A stretch of 64,000 nt of DNA, taken from NCBI GenBank assembly GCA_016718315.1, contig JADKDV010000009.1, positions 118,942-182,941 on the forward strand. Reading direction: 5' to 3'. The notes below the pieces were generated by a model. It was not told the origin of the DNA and did not search any database. It saw nothing but the letters and a program-made list of their open reading frames with translations. The DNA is from Candidatus Obscuribacter sp. (GTDB lineage: Bacteria; Cyanobacteriota; Vampirovibrionia; Obscuribacterales; Obscuribacteraceae). Position numbers and translations under genes: made by a program. Every line of letters starts with the position of its first letter. The first letter of the stretch is position 1. Positions 23,547-32,260 of the stretch are shown one piece after another.

Positions 23547-24719
23547 CTAAGATTTAGATTTGAGGGACATCTTCTCCATCAGCAAGATGGCTTGTTCTGT
23601 AGCATCTTTGACCGCGGAGATATTTACTCTTTGATAGATCTGCGCGGCCTGCAGACTCTTGTGACCGAGGGCTGACATGACTGTCGCTGTATTTGATTGG
23701 TTCATCGACATGTAGCTGCCGAGCGAGCGACGGAGATCATGTATGCGCAGGTCTGGTACACCTGCTGCCACTCTTATCCTGCTCCACATTTTCTTGGGCT
23801 CCTGGATATGTTTGTTTGTTGGCTGGTGCGGCCTGCCTCCAGGGAAGACCCATGGATTTAATTCTCTTTGCTTTTCTCTTCTGATCAATATTTCGAGGGC
23901 TGGCTGGGATAGCGCGATGTTTAGTGCCGATCCATTTTTTGACTTGGGAATAATCCAGGATGAAAGATCCAGATGCACATGCTCCCAGCGCATTGTTTTG
24001 ACATTGCCGCTACGAGCACCGGTATACAAGCAAATCAAAAAGAAGTCGCGCATACGATCATCGCCACAGTTGTTGATTGCCTCCATCAATGGTGCAAATT
24101 CATGAGGCTGAATGATTCTGGTTCTTGATTCGACTTCAAAGCGATCTACATCAATGGCTGGATTTTCTTTGAGAAACTTTTTTTTGACACCGTAAGAGAG
24201 AATAGCTTTGATGTCATCCAGGGCTCGATTGGCGCGGTGATGGTGTTTGCCCTGGGCAAGTGCGTTTATACGCATCTGGATGACGGTGCTGTCTAGTTTA
24301 GATAGAGGCAAGCTGAGTTCTGGTTCAAATCTTCGTTCTACTGCTTTCTTCATTTCTTCCCAGGTCTTTACGCGACCTTCTGCATATTGCTCAAAATAAA
24401 AGTCAGATAGTTCTTTTAGAGTGAGTTCTTGGCGTTGTTGTTCTCTCGCTTTGGTAAAGCGGACTCCTTCGACCAGGAGTGCATTGAGCTTGATCGCCTC
24501 TTCACGTGCCTGCTCAACGGTCATATAGGGAAATTCACCCAGCTTGACCACTTCGTCCTTGTAATTGACCGTTTTTCTATATCTAAAGACCTTGTTGCCT
24601 GAAGGTAGTACTTCCAGTAGCAGCCCCTTGAACTTAAGGTCGTAGTAGCGCACACGCTTTTCGCTGGATTCCAGCTTTTCAAGTAGTGTGGTTGTAAATA
24701 CAAACTGTTTGTCGCTCAT
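23547..24719 (-). CDS. Tyrosine site-specific recombinase (integrase 2)
   Basis: Integrase of the small tRNA-Val element. It has an N-terminal arm-binding domain (YDLKFKGLLLEVLPSGNKV, KLGEFPYMTVEQAREEA), a core-binding domain and the catalytic set: Arg in LYTGARSGNVKTM, HDLRRSLGSYM, LGHKSLQAAQIY with the Tyr. I place the start at ATG 24719. The longer frame to 24803 runs through the arm-site repeats, which explains its repetitive NQIRKLRNQ sequence. The gene lies 260 bases inside the right att repeat and reads away from it. It shares a recognisable catalytic half with integrase 1, so the two probably derive from related elements. Confidence 0.9.
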   Translation of the reverse strand: MSDKQFVFTTTLLEKLESSEKRVRYYDLKFKGLLLEVLPSGNKVFRYRKTVNYKDEVVKLGEFPYMTVEQAREEAIKLNALLVEGVRFTKAREQQRQELTLKELSDFYFEQYAEGRVKTWEEMKKAVERRFEPELSLPLSKLDSTVIQMRINALAQGKHHHRANRALDDIKAILSYGVKKKFLKENPAIDVDRFEVESRTRIIQPHEFAPLMEAINNCGDDRMRDFFLICLYTGARSGNVKTMRWEHVHLDLSSWIIPKSKNGSALNIALSQPALEILIRREKQRELNPWVFPGGRPHQPTNKHIQEPKKMWSRIRVAAGVPDLRIHDLRRSLGSYMSMNQSNTATVMSALGHKSLQAAQIYQRVNISAVKDATEQAILLMEKMSLKSKS

Positions 24720-24751
24720 TTCAATGCCCGCAAATGAAACGGCTGAATTTT

Positions 24752-24848
24752 GGTTCCGTAATTTCCGAATCTGGTTCCGTAATGCTTTCGGAAAAAGTCC
24801 CAAACTGCCTGTTGTCGTATCGATTTGGTTCCGTAATGGTTCCGTAAT
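24752..24848 (+). repeat. Four GGTTCCGTAAT arm-type repeats, right end
   Basis: Direct copies at 24752-24762, 24773-24783, 24827-24837 and 24838-24848, between integrase 2 and the right att repeat. Together with the two copies at the left end, this matches the layout of integrase arm sites; they may also repress the integrase promoter. Confidence 0.8.
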
Positions 24849-24979
24849 CGAATCATTTTGGGGTTGCCAGTGGGTGATCGCGTGTTAATATGGATTTGTC
24901 AAAACGCCCACAGGCTGGCATTTTTAATTTTGGCAGTATATCGGGTGAATATACTTTTCGGGCAAAAAGAGGGTTGTCA

Positions 24980-25026
24980 CTCGTTTACACCGAGGGGGTT
25001 AGGAGTTCGAGTCTCTTACCGCCCAA
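24980..25026 (+). repeat. Right att repeat (duplicate of tRNA-Val 3' part)
   Basis: Exact 47-bp copy of 20124-20170. The 5' half of the tRNA is absent here, so this copy is not a functional tRNA gene and marks the distal end of the inserted element. Confidence 0.95.
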
Positions 25027-25099
25027 ATTTTTTGAAATTGGAATGATGTTAAGGGGTTGAGTTACCTTCGCCTCATCATGCGGCTTGATTGTCTGACCT

Positions 25100-25149
25100 C
25101 ATGTCTACGAACCATGCGGTCGCATGTTCGAATCATGCCGGGCAGGCCA
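25100..25149 (+). tRNA. 3' fragment of a tRNA-Arg(ACG) gene
   Basis: From the anticodon arm onward the sequence is tRNA-like: loop CTACGAA with anticodon ACG, stem CCATG, variable CGGTC, T arm GCATG-TTCGAAT-CATGC, acceptor strand CGGGCAG, G, then CCA. The 5' acceptor strand (expected CTGCCCG) and D arm are missing upstream, and the anticodon stem keeps only four of five pairs. I read it as a tRNA 3' remnant left by an integration event, not a working gene. Confidence 0.65.
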
Positions 25150-25167
25150 ATCGAAAGACTGATAGAG

Positions 25168-25196
25168 AGCGCCCTTCGAGATGTGGGGCGTTTTTT
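25168..25196 (+). terminator. Intrinsic terminator after the tRNA-Arg remnant
   Basis: CGCCC pairs with GGGCG around an 11-base loop, extended by a G-T and an A-T pair, and is followed by six T residues. Its position right after the CCA end suggests it is the native terminator of the tRNA-Arg gene. Confidence 0.7.
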
Positions 25197-25220
25197 ATTT
25201 GGGGTAGTGTATTTGATTCA

Positions 25221-25238
25221 GGGGCCCATGAGGGGCCC
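25221..25238. other. GC-rich hairpin upstream of the defence operon
   Basis: Two copies of GGGGCCC separated by ATGA can fold into a short very stable hairpin, followed by CTTTG. With no proper T-run it is at best a weak terminator insulating the operon that starts at 25399. The rest of 25239-25398 must hold that operon's promoter. Confidence 0.35.
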
Positions 25239-25398
25239 TTTGTGCAGAAATGCAGAGAAAAATCAGCCTACCGGACTGCAAACCAAAGTTGGCTATAGAG
25301 TAGCACCCCGCTGGAGTTGTGCTGACTCGAGTCTCACGAAATGCTATCCTCTAAGGCACTGACAACGCATCAGGCGATGATTTGCACAAGGAGAGTTC

Positions 25399-28300
25399 AT
25401 GCCAACCGTCGAGAAAGTTCGAGAAAGACTAGTCGATAAACTTAAGGAGCTTTTTCAGCTAGATCAACCAGATCTCGACTTTGGGTTCTATCGAATTATG
25501 CACGTCAAAGCCGATCAAGTACGCTCTTTCATCGAGAATGACCTCTTATCTACTGTGCAAGATTGCTTCAGAAACCCGCCGCCAGCAAGAATAGAGGAAC
25601 TGCGGTCTGAATATGAAAAGGCTGTTCAGACTGCTCGTGAGTTTGGTGCCGAAGAACCTGAGAAAACAGAGCCCGTCAAAAAAGCCAAAGCGGCCCTCGA
25701 AGCATCAACAACTAACTCTTCCCACGAAAGCGAAGTTTACGATCATTTATACCGTTTCTTCAAGCGTTATTATGAGGATGCCGATTTCATTTCTCGGCGA
25801 TATTTCACGAGAGAGACTACAGGGAAAGCGGCTCCTTATGCCATTCCATACAATGGTGAAGAAGTAAAACTGCATTGGACAAATGTCGATCAATATTTCA
25901 TCAAGTCGTCCGAATACTTTACGAATTTTACCGTTGATCTGAAATACATCAATGAGCAATTGTCCATAGCTCTAAAATCAGAACCGATTAGACTGTGCTT
26001 TCGAGTCATCAGTGCGTCGGAAGGTGAGCATGGTGAAATCAAGCCTTCTGATACAACAAAGCGCTTCTTCTTGATACATAAAGCTAAACCACTCGAATTT
26101 GCCGAGAGTGGAGACCTTAATGTCAACTTCGAATATCGACCCGACCTCGATAAGCCAGCCAAAGAGAGGGATACCGCTTGGCGCGACAAGCGAAATAAGG
26201 AAGCGGCATTGGCAATACTTAGTGAATTGGAAAAGAAGTCGATCACTAATACAAAGGCAGCAGAGTATCTGCGACTTTTGCAAACACCTGCTCCCACCGA
26301 ATCAGATAAGAAAAGACCAGTTCTCGAAAAATATATCAACCAATACACAGCAAGAAATTGCACTGATTACTTTATACATAAAGACCTGGGCGGGTTTCTA
26401 CGACGCGAACTAGACTTCTACATAAAGAACGAAGTCATGCGCTTAGACGATATTGAAAGTGCAGAAGCTCCCATAGTAGAAACCTATCTGTCCAAGCTCA
26501 GAGTGTTGCGCAGCATTGGTGGCAAGCTGGCGGATTTTCTAGCTCAACTGGAGGATTTTCAAAAAAGACTTTGGCTGAAGAAAAAGTTTGTTGTAGAGAC
26601 GCATTGGTGCATCTCGCTTCGCACGGTGCTCTCCGTCGAGAATGAAAACGTGCGACATAACTTGATGACGAGCATTCTGAACAATCATCAGCAGTTTTTA
26701 GAATGGCAATCGCTCGGCTTCATTAGTAAAGAGATAGTTTCTGAAAAAATTCCGAGAGACGAAGCATTTTTGTCTTCACATCCGACTTTAATGGTGGACA
26801 CCAGAAATTTTGACATTTCTTTTACCCAGCTTCTCTTAGACAGTATTGTCGATCTTGAAGAACACATAGACGGACTGCTCATAAACAGTGATAATTTTCA
26901 CGGATTGTCTATTATTCAAAAGCGATTTTTTGGACAAGTGAGGTGTATCGTGATCGACCCTCCTTATAATCGGCTTAGCGATGGCTTCCCTTATAAAGAT
27001 AGCTATCGGCATGCATCGTGGCTGACAATGATGCGGGATCGAACAGAATTGGGTTGGACACTATTACGAAACGACGGCGCACTTTTTTCCAATATTGATG
27101 AAAATGAGCGAGACAGCTTACAAGTTGTCTTAGATGGAATTTTTGGAAGAGATAACCGAGTCGAAGAACTAATTTGGGCCCAAAATACGACGCACAGTCA
27201 GTCGCCGCTATATTCAACCAATCACGAGTATGTTCAAGTATATGCTCGTGATCGCATTACTGCAGAACGCGATCCTTTAATGTTTCGAGAGCCGAAGCCC
27301 GGATTCTCTGAAGTAACCGAATTGGTCAAGCGAATGAACGATTCGTACCCTCCAGTGTCACAGGTTGAATCCGAAATTAAGACCACCTTTAAGCAACACA
27401 TTGAGGAATACAAGGCGGAGCTGCGTGAACAAGGACTTCAGTACGATGAGGAGACTAAGAAGCAAGATCCATGGCGCGGAATCTACAACTATTCTCATGT
27501 TGAATACCGAGATGCCCGGTGGATTTTTGTACGGGATTCCGATGCCCGAGACGCTAAAGCGGAGCTTTGGGTTTGGAGAGAAGACAATCCGTCCGGCCCC
27601 GCTCAAAAACAGGCAGACAGTACGCGAGATCCTAATGATCCAAATTACCGATTCTATCGACCACTGCATCCAGAAAACAAACAACCATGTCCATACCCTA
27701 AAAGAGGCTGGTTGTGGCCTTTTACCTGGCCAGATAAAACACGGGATTGTTTCAAGGACTTAGACCTAGCCGGGCGTATAGCATGGGGAGACGATGAAAC
27801 GAAAATACCCCAATACAAACGTTTCTTACATGAGGTCGAGACTAACGTCGCGAAATCTGTATTTCATGATTACACAGATGGCGAAAAACAGATTGCTGCC
27901 TTGTTTGGTTCTACTGGGTTGTTTCCCACGCCGAAACCAACTACGTTACCGATAAGATTCATATCTCAAGTTGCAGAAAAAAACGACTTGATCTTGGATT
28001 ATTTCTCTGGCTCCGGGACGACAGGACACGCGACTATTCATTTGAACCGCGAAGACGGCGGACGACGGCAATTCGTTCTCATCGAGCAGGCCAATTACTT
28101 CTGGACTATTTTGCTCCCAAGGCTAAAGAAGGTTATCTACACGCCAGAATGGAAAGATGGGGTCCCCAGCCGACCTCCAACAGACCAGGAATCCGATTTC
28201 TCCCCCCGAGTTCTCAAAATTGTCCGATTAGAAACCCTGAAGATTCGCTCAATAACCTTGAACACAGTACTACCAACGCTCGGGAATCAAAGCTTGCGCA

Positions 28301-28922
28301 AACACCTTCTCTTAAGGAGGCTTATATGCTCCACTACATGCTGGATGTAGAAACTCGCGGGAGTCAATCCTTGTTGAGAATAGATGCCTTCTCGGATCCG
28401 ATGAACTATTCACTGCGCGTTAAGAAAACAGGCTCGGATGAATATACTGACACGAACGTTGATTTGATAGAAACATTCAACTTCTTAATTGGACTTCGAG
28501 TAACTCATCTAGGGGCTCCGCAAACCTTCGAAGCCAACTTCATGCGCGTTCGCGATCCAGAATTGCCAGACGATCAAAGAACTAGACTCACTGTGGATGG
28601 AAGAATACGTCAGTCAGAACATGGATATTGGTGGTTCCGAAAAGTTGAGGGGTGGATTCCCGGAACGGGCTCGAATAGCAAAACTAGACAGAACGTCTTG
28701 ATTGTTTGGCGAAAGCTGACCGAAGATTTGGAACAGGACAACTTAATGCTAGACGAATGGTTTGAGAGAAACCGCATAAACACACGTGATTTCGAGTTTG
28801 ACACCATTTACGTCAATGGAAGCAATAATCTGGCGAACCTTCAGAAACAAGAAAACGAGTGGAAAGTGCGGCTCATCGAAGAGGAGTTTATGAAACGCAT
28901 GTGGGATACTAACCTCTTCTAA
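25399..28922 (+). CDS. Type III-like adenine-specific DNA methyltransferase (Mod), one frame break
   Basis: N6-adenine methylase of the beta type: motif IV DPPYN at residues 520-524 precedes the AdoMet motif LDYFSGSGTTGHA near 869, as in type III Mod proteins. About 500 residues of family-specific helical region come first. The first frame runs to 28350, but from about 28232 the family sequence continues in another frame (EDSLNNLEHSTTN, later HYMLDVETRGSQSLL and WKVRLIEEEF) to 28922. Restoring one A in GAAACCC rejoins them to about 1,170 residues. The start ATG follows AAGGAGAG. It is the first gene of the plus-strand unit and ends 11 bases before the Res gene. Confidence 0.85.
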
Positions 28923-28933
28923 GGAGAGTTACT

Positions 28934-31900
28934 TTGGCACGTAAGAGCCCAGCAATAACTGCAAAGACACACAAGTTCAGAAACAAGCTAATTCTGAACC
29001 AGTGGATTATCAGCCTTCTTGGAATTGATCCGCTGGCCGAGAATACACTAAATGGACAAAAGGTACAGCCCTTCCATTGTCTGTCGGAACCACTCAAGCA
29101 TTCACCAGAAGGTCTAGATGCAGACAACCTCCACTTTTTCTACCACGCACTCGTTAACAGCAGTTTATTCTGGAATGACTTTTGTGCGCTTAGCAGAGAT
29201 CAAATTCTTAGATTTGACGAAAACATTGTTGCCCACACGCATGCCATTAATCAAAAACGTCAATTACCAGTAACGTGGAAATACTATCAATGGTTGACAC
29301 TTCTGTTTGTGGAAGTCTATCTCGATCGTTTCTTCAGTAATAAGCAGCAGCTACTATCTGAGTTGAATGCATATATTCAGCGGTTCAACGATCGCTGGCA
29401 AGACTACGCCGATATTCCATACTACACTGAAGATGACCTAAACAAGGTCTGCTTGCAAAATGCAACGGGAAGCGGAAAGACTCTTCTGATGCATATCAAC
29501 TTGCTCCAATATCGCCATTACGCTAAGAAGTTTGGCAAAGAGAAGGAGCTTTCCCGTGTGATTCTGCTTACTCCAAATGAGCGTCTCTCTGCGCAACACA
29601 TTTGTGAGTTAAGAGAGAGTGACATTTCAGCGAGCAGCTATCTGCAAACGCGCGGCGGATTATTTGGACAGGCTCAAGGTCTTAATCGTGTAGATGTTCT
29701 AGAAATTACCAAATTGTCTGACCAAGATGGACTCAATACAATTGCGTCAAGAAGTCTTGGAGACCAGAACTTACTTTTGGTAGATGAAGGTCATCGCGGC
29801 ATGAGCTCAAAGGAGGAGGGGGCTTGGTTTACTCGGCGGGGTAATCTCTGTGAAAAGGGATTTACATTTGAATACTCGGCCACGTTCGAACAAGCCGTCA
29901 TGTCAGCAGGCAGTGTGACTTTCGAAAACAGCTACGCTAAAACGGTCATCTTTGACTACTCCTATCGTTGGTTCTACGAGGACGGGTTTGGAAAAGACTA
30001 TCAAATACTCAACTTGCCGGGAGCATTCGAAGAAGCCCAATCACTTTATTTAACAGCTTGCCTTCTGAAATTTTATCAGCAGTTGCGAATTTACGAGCAC
30101 CAACGAATCCTGTTCGAACCATTCAATCTAGAAAAGCCCTTATGGGTGTTTGTAGGAAGTACAGTATCTGGAAAGCTGACAAAAGATGAACAGATCGTGG
30201 CTACCGATGTCGCCCAGATTATCCAGTTCATTGCCAAGTTTTTGGACGATCGCAAAGGCACATTGCGGCGAATGAACGAAGTCCTGACTGGTCGCGGGCG
30301 CGATACTGGGCTTTTGGACAAGAACGGAAACGACATTTTTGCGGGCGCATTTTCTTTTTTGACACGAGCACTCAATGGAAGCGAGACTATTGAGACAATG
30401 TATCAAGACATTCTTAGCCGTTTTTTTAATAGCCCTGCCGGTGGTATTTTGTGTCTTGACCGAATAAAAGGAGAGTCCGGTGAAATTGCACTTCGGGTTG
30501 GTTCTTCAGAGATCCCATTTGGGCTAATCAATGTCGGCGATGCTAAGTCGTTGTGTGATCATATTGCGGAACTCGCGTCGCAGCAGAACGATAAAATCAC
30601 AATAGAAGAAAGTAACTTTTCGGAGGCTATGTTTGAATCTATTAAAGATTCAACTTCTCCACTAAATTTGCTAATTGGCTCAAAGAAGTTCGTTGAGGGT
30701 TGGGACTGCTGGCGGGTCAGCACAATGGGACTTATGCATGTCGGACGGTCAGAAGGCTCGCAGATCATTCAGCTATTTGGTCGCGGGGTCCGCCTAAAGG
30801 GATTCGGTTGGAGTCTAAAGAGAAGTGGACACACGAACGTTCAAAATCGCCCCACCGATATAGAAGAACTCGAAACATTGAACGTATTCGGCGTGGAAGC
30901 AGATTTCATGGAAAGGTTTCGTGATTTTCTGAAAGAAGAAGGTCTCCCAGGAAATGAGCGCCGCACTTGTATTTCTATTCCATTGAATGTGACTTACGAC
31001 TTTGGAAAGAAACTAAGCATTCTTCGGCCAAAGCGAAAGTCCTCAGACGGAAAAGAGTACGATTTCAAAAAGGATGCGGCAGTTCCAGCAGTGGGTGACA
31101 TACCGGACTATCTAACAAGTAATCCAGTAGTATCGGACTGGTATCCGAGAATCCAATTTCTAGCATCGAAGAATGCAATAGGTTCGACAAAAAAAGATTC
31201 TGTCTCCTTTCGCGAAGAACACTTAACGTTTCTAAATTTTGATGCCCTCTTTTTTGAACTAGAAAAATTCAAAAATGAACGCGCCTGGTATAACCTCAAC
31301 ATCACTAAGGACGGACTAAGAACCGTTCTGATGGATCCTACTTGGTACACACTGCATCTACCGGAAACTCGGCTCCGGCTCTCAGCATACGAGGACACCT
31401 TGTTGCTACAACAAGTTGCAACAGAGTTGCTGAAGCGATACTGCGATCGTTTATACAATTACCGCAAACGAGAATTTCTAGAACCCCGCTTAGAATTGCG
31501 AGAACTCACTGCTGATGATGACAACTTGCCGCGCACTGACAATTATCAACTGATCGTTGACGGAGACGAAGTTCAGTTGATTCAAGCGATTCAGCAAATC
31601 AAACAGGAGATCGAATCAAGCAAAAGTGCGCTGATCCGAGTCGGTGATTTGAACGCATGCAATTTCCGTACACATTTGTTCCAGCCGCTGTTTCATGTGC
31701 GTCGCGGCGGCAAAATCACAGTCCTTCCTGTAGCCCTCAATGAAAGCGAATATCAATTCATCACAGATTTGAAATCGTGGTGCGAGACTCGCAATGCCGG
31801 TTCCGCAGAGGATAGCGAACTATTTTTACTTCGAAACCTCAGCCGCGGCCGCGGAATCGGCTTTTTTGAGGCAGGCAATTTCCATCCAGACTTTATATTG

Positions 31901-32203
31901 TGGATGTTTCTGAATGGAAAACAATATATCACTTTCATTGAGCCTCATGGATTGCTGCACGAAGGACCGGCAAGTGATAAAGTCCTTTTTGCTACTAGGA
32001 TAAAAGACGTTGAGAAACGTTTGAATGACCCAGACATCGTCCTAAACAGTTTCATTCTCTCCTGGACCAAATACCCTCAACTACAGTGGGAGCAAACACG
32101 GGCTGAGCTAGAAGAGAAGCACGTTCTTTTTATGACAGATGACCGCGATCATTACCTAGACAAGTTATTCACTAAGATTGCACCAGCCGCATGCAGAGCT
32201 TGA
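28934..32203 (+). CDS. Type III-like restriction helicase-nuclease (Res)
   Basis: Intact 1,089-residue SF2 enzyme. Walker A is in QNATGSGKTLLMH (about 177-184), the Walker B box is DEGH (about 284-287), and later helicase motifs include KKFVEGWDCWRVSTMGL and SQIIQLFGRGVRLKG. The C-terminal 120 residues look like a PD-(D/E)XK nuclease: FHPDFILWMFLNG, then TFIEPHGLLHEG, with His where Lys is more usual; this variant is, from memory, common in the family. It follows Mod by 11 bases with GGAGAG at a good distance from its TTG start, so the two should be made together and form a Mod-Res restriction pair. Confidence 0.88.
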   Translation: MARKSPAITAKTHKFRNKLILNQWIISLLGIDPLAENTLNGQKVQPFHCLSEPLKHSPEGLDADNLHFFYHALVNSSLFWNDFCALSRDQILRFDENIVAHTHAINQKRQLPVTWKYYQWLTLLFVEVYLDRFFSNKQQLLSELNAYIQRFNDRWQDYADIPYYTEDDLNKVCLQNATGSGKTLLMHINLLQYRHYAKKFGKEKELSRVILLTPNERLSAQHICELRESDISASSYLQTRGGLFGQAQGLNRVDVLEITKLSDQDGLNTIASRSLGDQNLLLVDEGHRGMSSKEEGAWFTRRGNLCEKGFTFEYSATFEQAVMSAGSVTFENSYAKTVIFDYSYRWFYEDGFGKDYQILNLPGAFEEAQSLYLTACLLKFYQQLRIYEHQRILFEPFNLEKPLWVFVGSTVSGKLTKDEQIVATDVAQIIQFIAKFLDDRKGTLRRMNEVLTGRGRDTGLLDKNGNDIFAGAFSFLTRALNGSETIETMYQDILSRFFNSPAGGILCLDRIKGESGEIALRVGSSEIPFGLINVGDAKSLCDHIAELASQQNDKITIEESNFSEAMFESIKDSTSPLNLLIGSKKFVEGWDCWRVSTMGLMHVGRSEGSQIIQLFGRGVRLKGFGWSLKRSGHTNVQNRPTDIEELETLNVFGVEADFMERFRDFLKEEGLPGNERRTCISIPLNVTYDFGKKLSILRPKRKSSDGKEYDFKKDAAVPAVGDIPDYLTSNPVVSDWYPRIQFLASKNAIGSTKKDSVSFREEHLTFLNFDALFFELEKFKNERAWYNLNITKDGLRTVLMDPTWYTLHLPETRLRLSAYEDTLLLQQVATELLKRYCDRLYNYRKREFLEPRLELRELTADDDNLPRTDNYQLIVDGDEVQLIQAIQQIKQEIESSKSALIRVGDLNACNFRTHLFQPLFHVRRGGKITVLPVALNESEYQFITDLKSWCETRNAGSAEDSELFLLRNLSRGRGIGFFEAGNFHPDFILWMFLNGKQYITFIEPHGLLHEGPASDKVLFATRIKDVEKRLNDPDIVLNSFILSWTKYPQLQWEQTRAELEEKHVLFMTDDRDHYLDKLFTKIAPAACRA

Positions 32204-32260
32204 GAATTAAGAAATGCATCCATCATATCTACAGTCTGGGAGTTGCACCACTTAGGTATT

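Larger units (their letters stand above)
20124..25026. mobile_element. 4.86-kb integrative element at tRNA-Val
   Basis: Bounded by 47-bp direct repeats and carrying one integrase, an HTH/PIN toxin-antitoxin pair, an AbiEi-like gene and a small protein. There are no replication, conjugation or capsid genes, so it is a minimal or satellite-like element that would rely on other elements for transfer. The arm-site repeats at both ends argue that integrase 2 is the cognate recombinase. Confidence 0.85.

Noticed and set aside
25041..25149. A complete second tRNA gene
   Set aside because: The T arm, anticodon loop and CCA end fit tRNA-Arg, but no 5' acceptor strand CTGCCCG or D arm exists upstream, so only a 3' remnant is supported.
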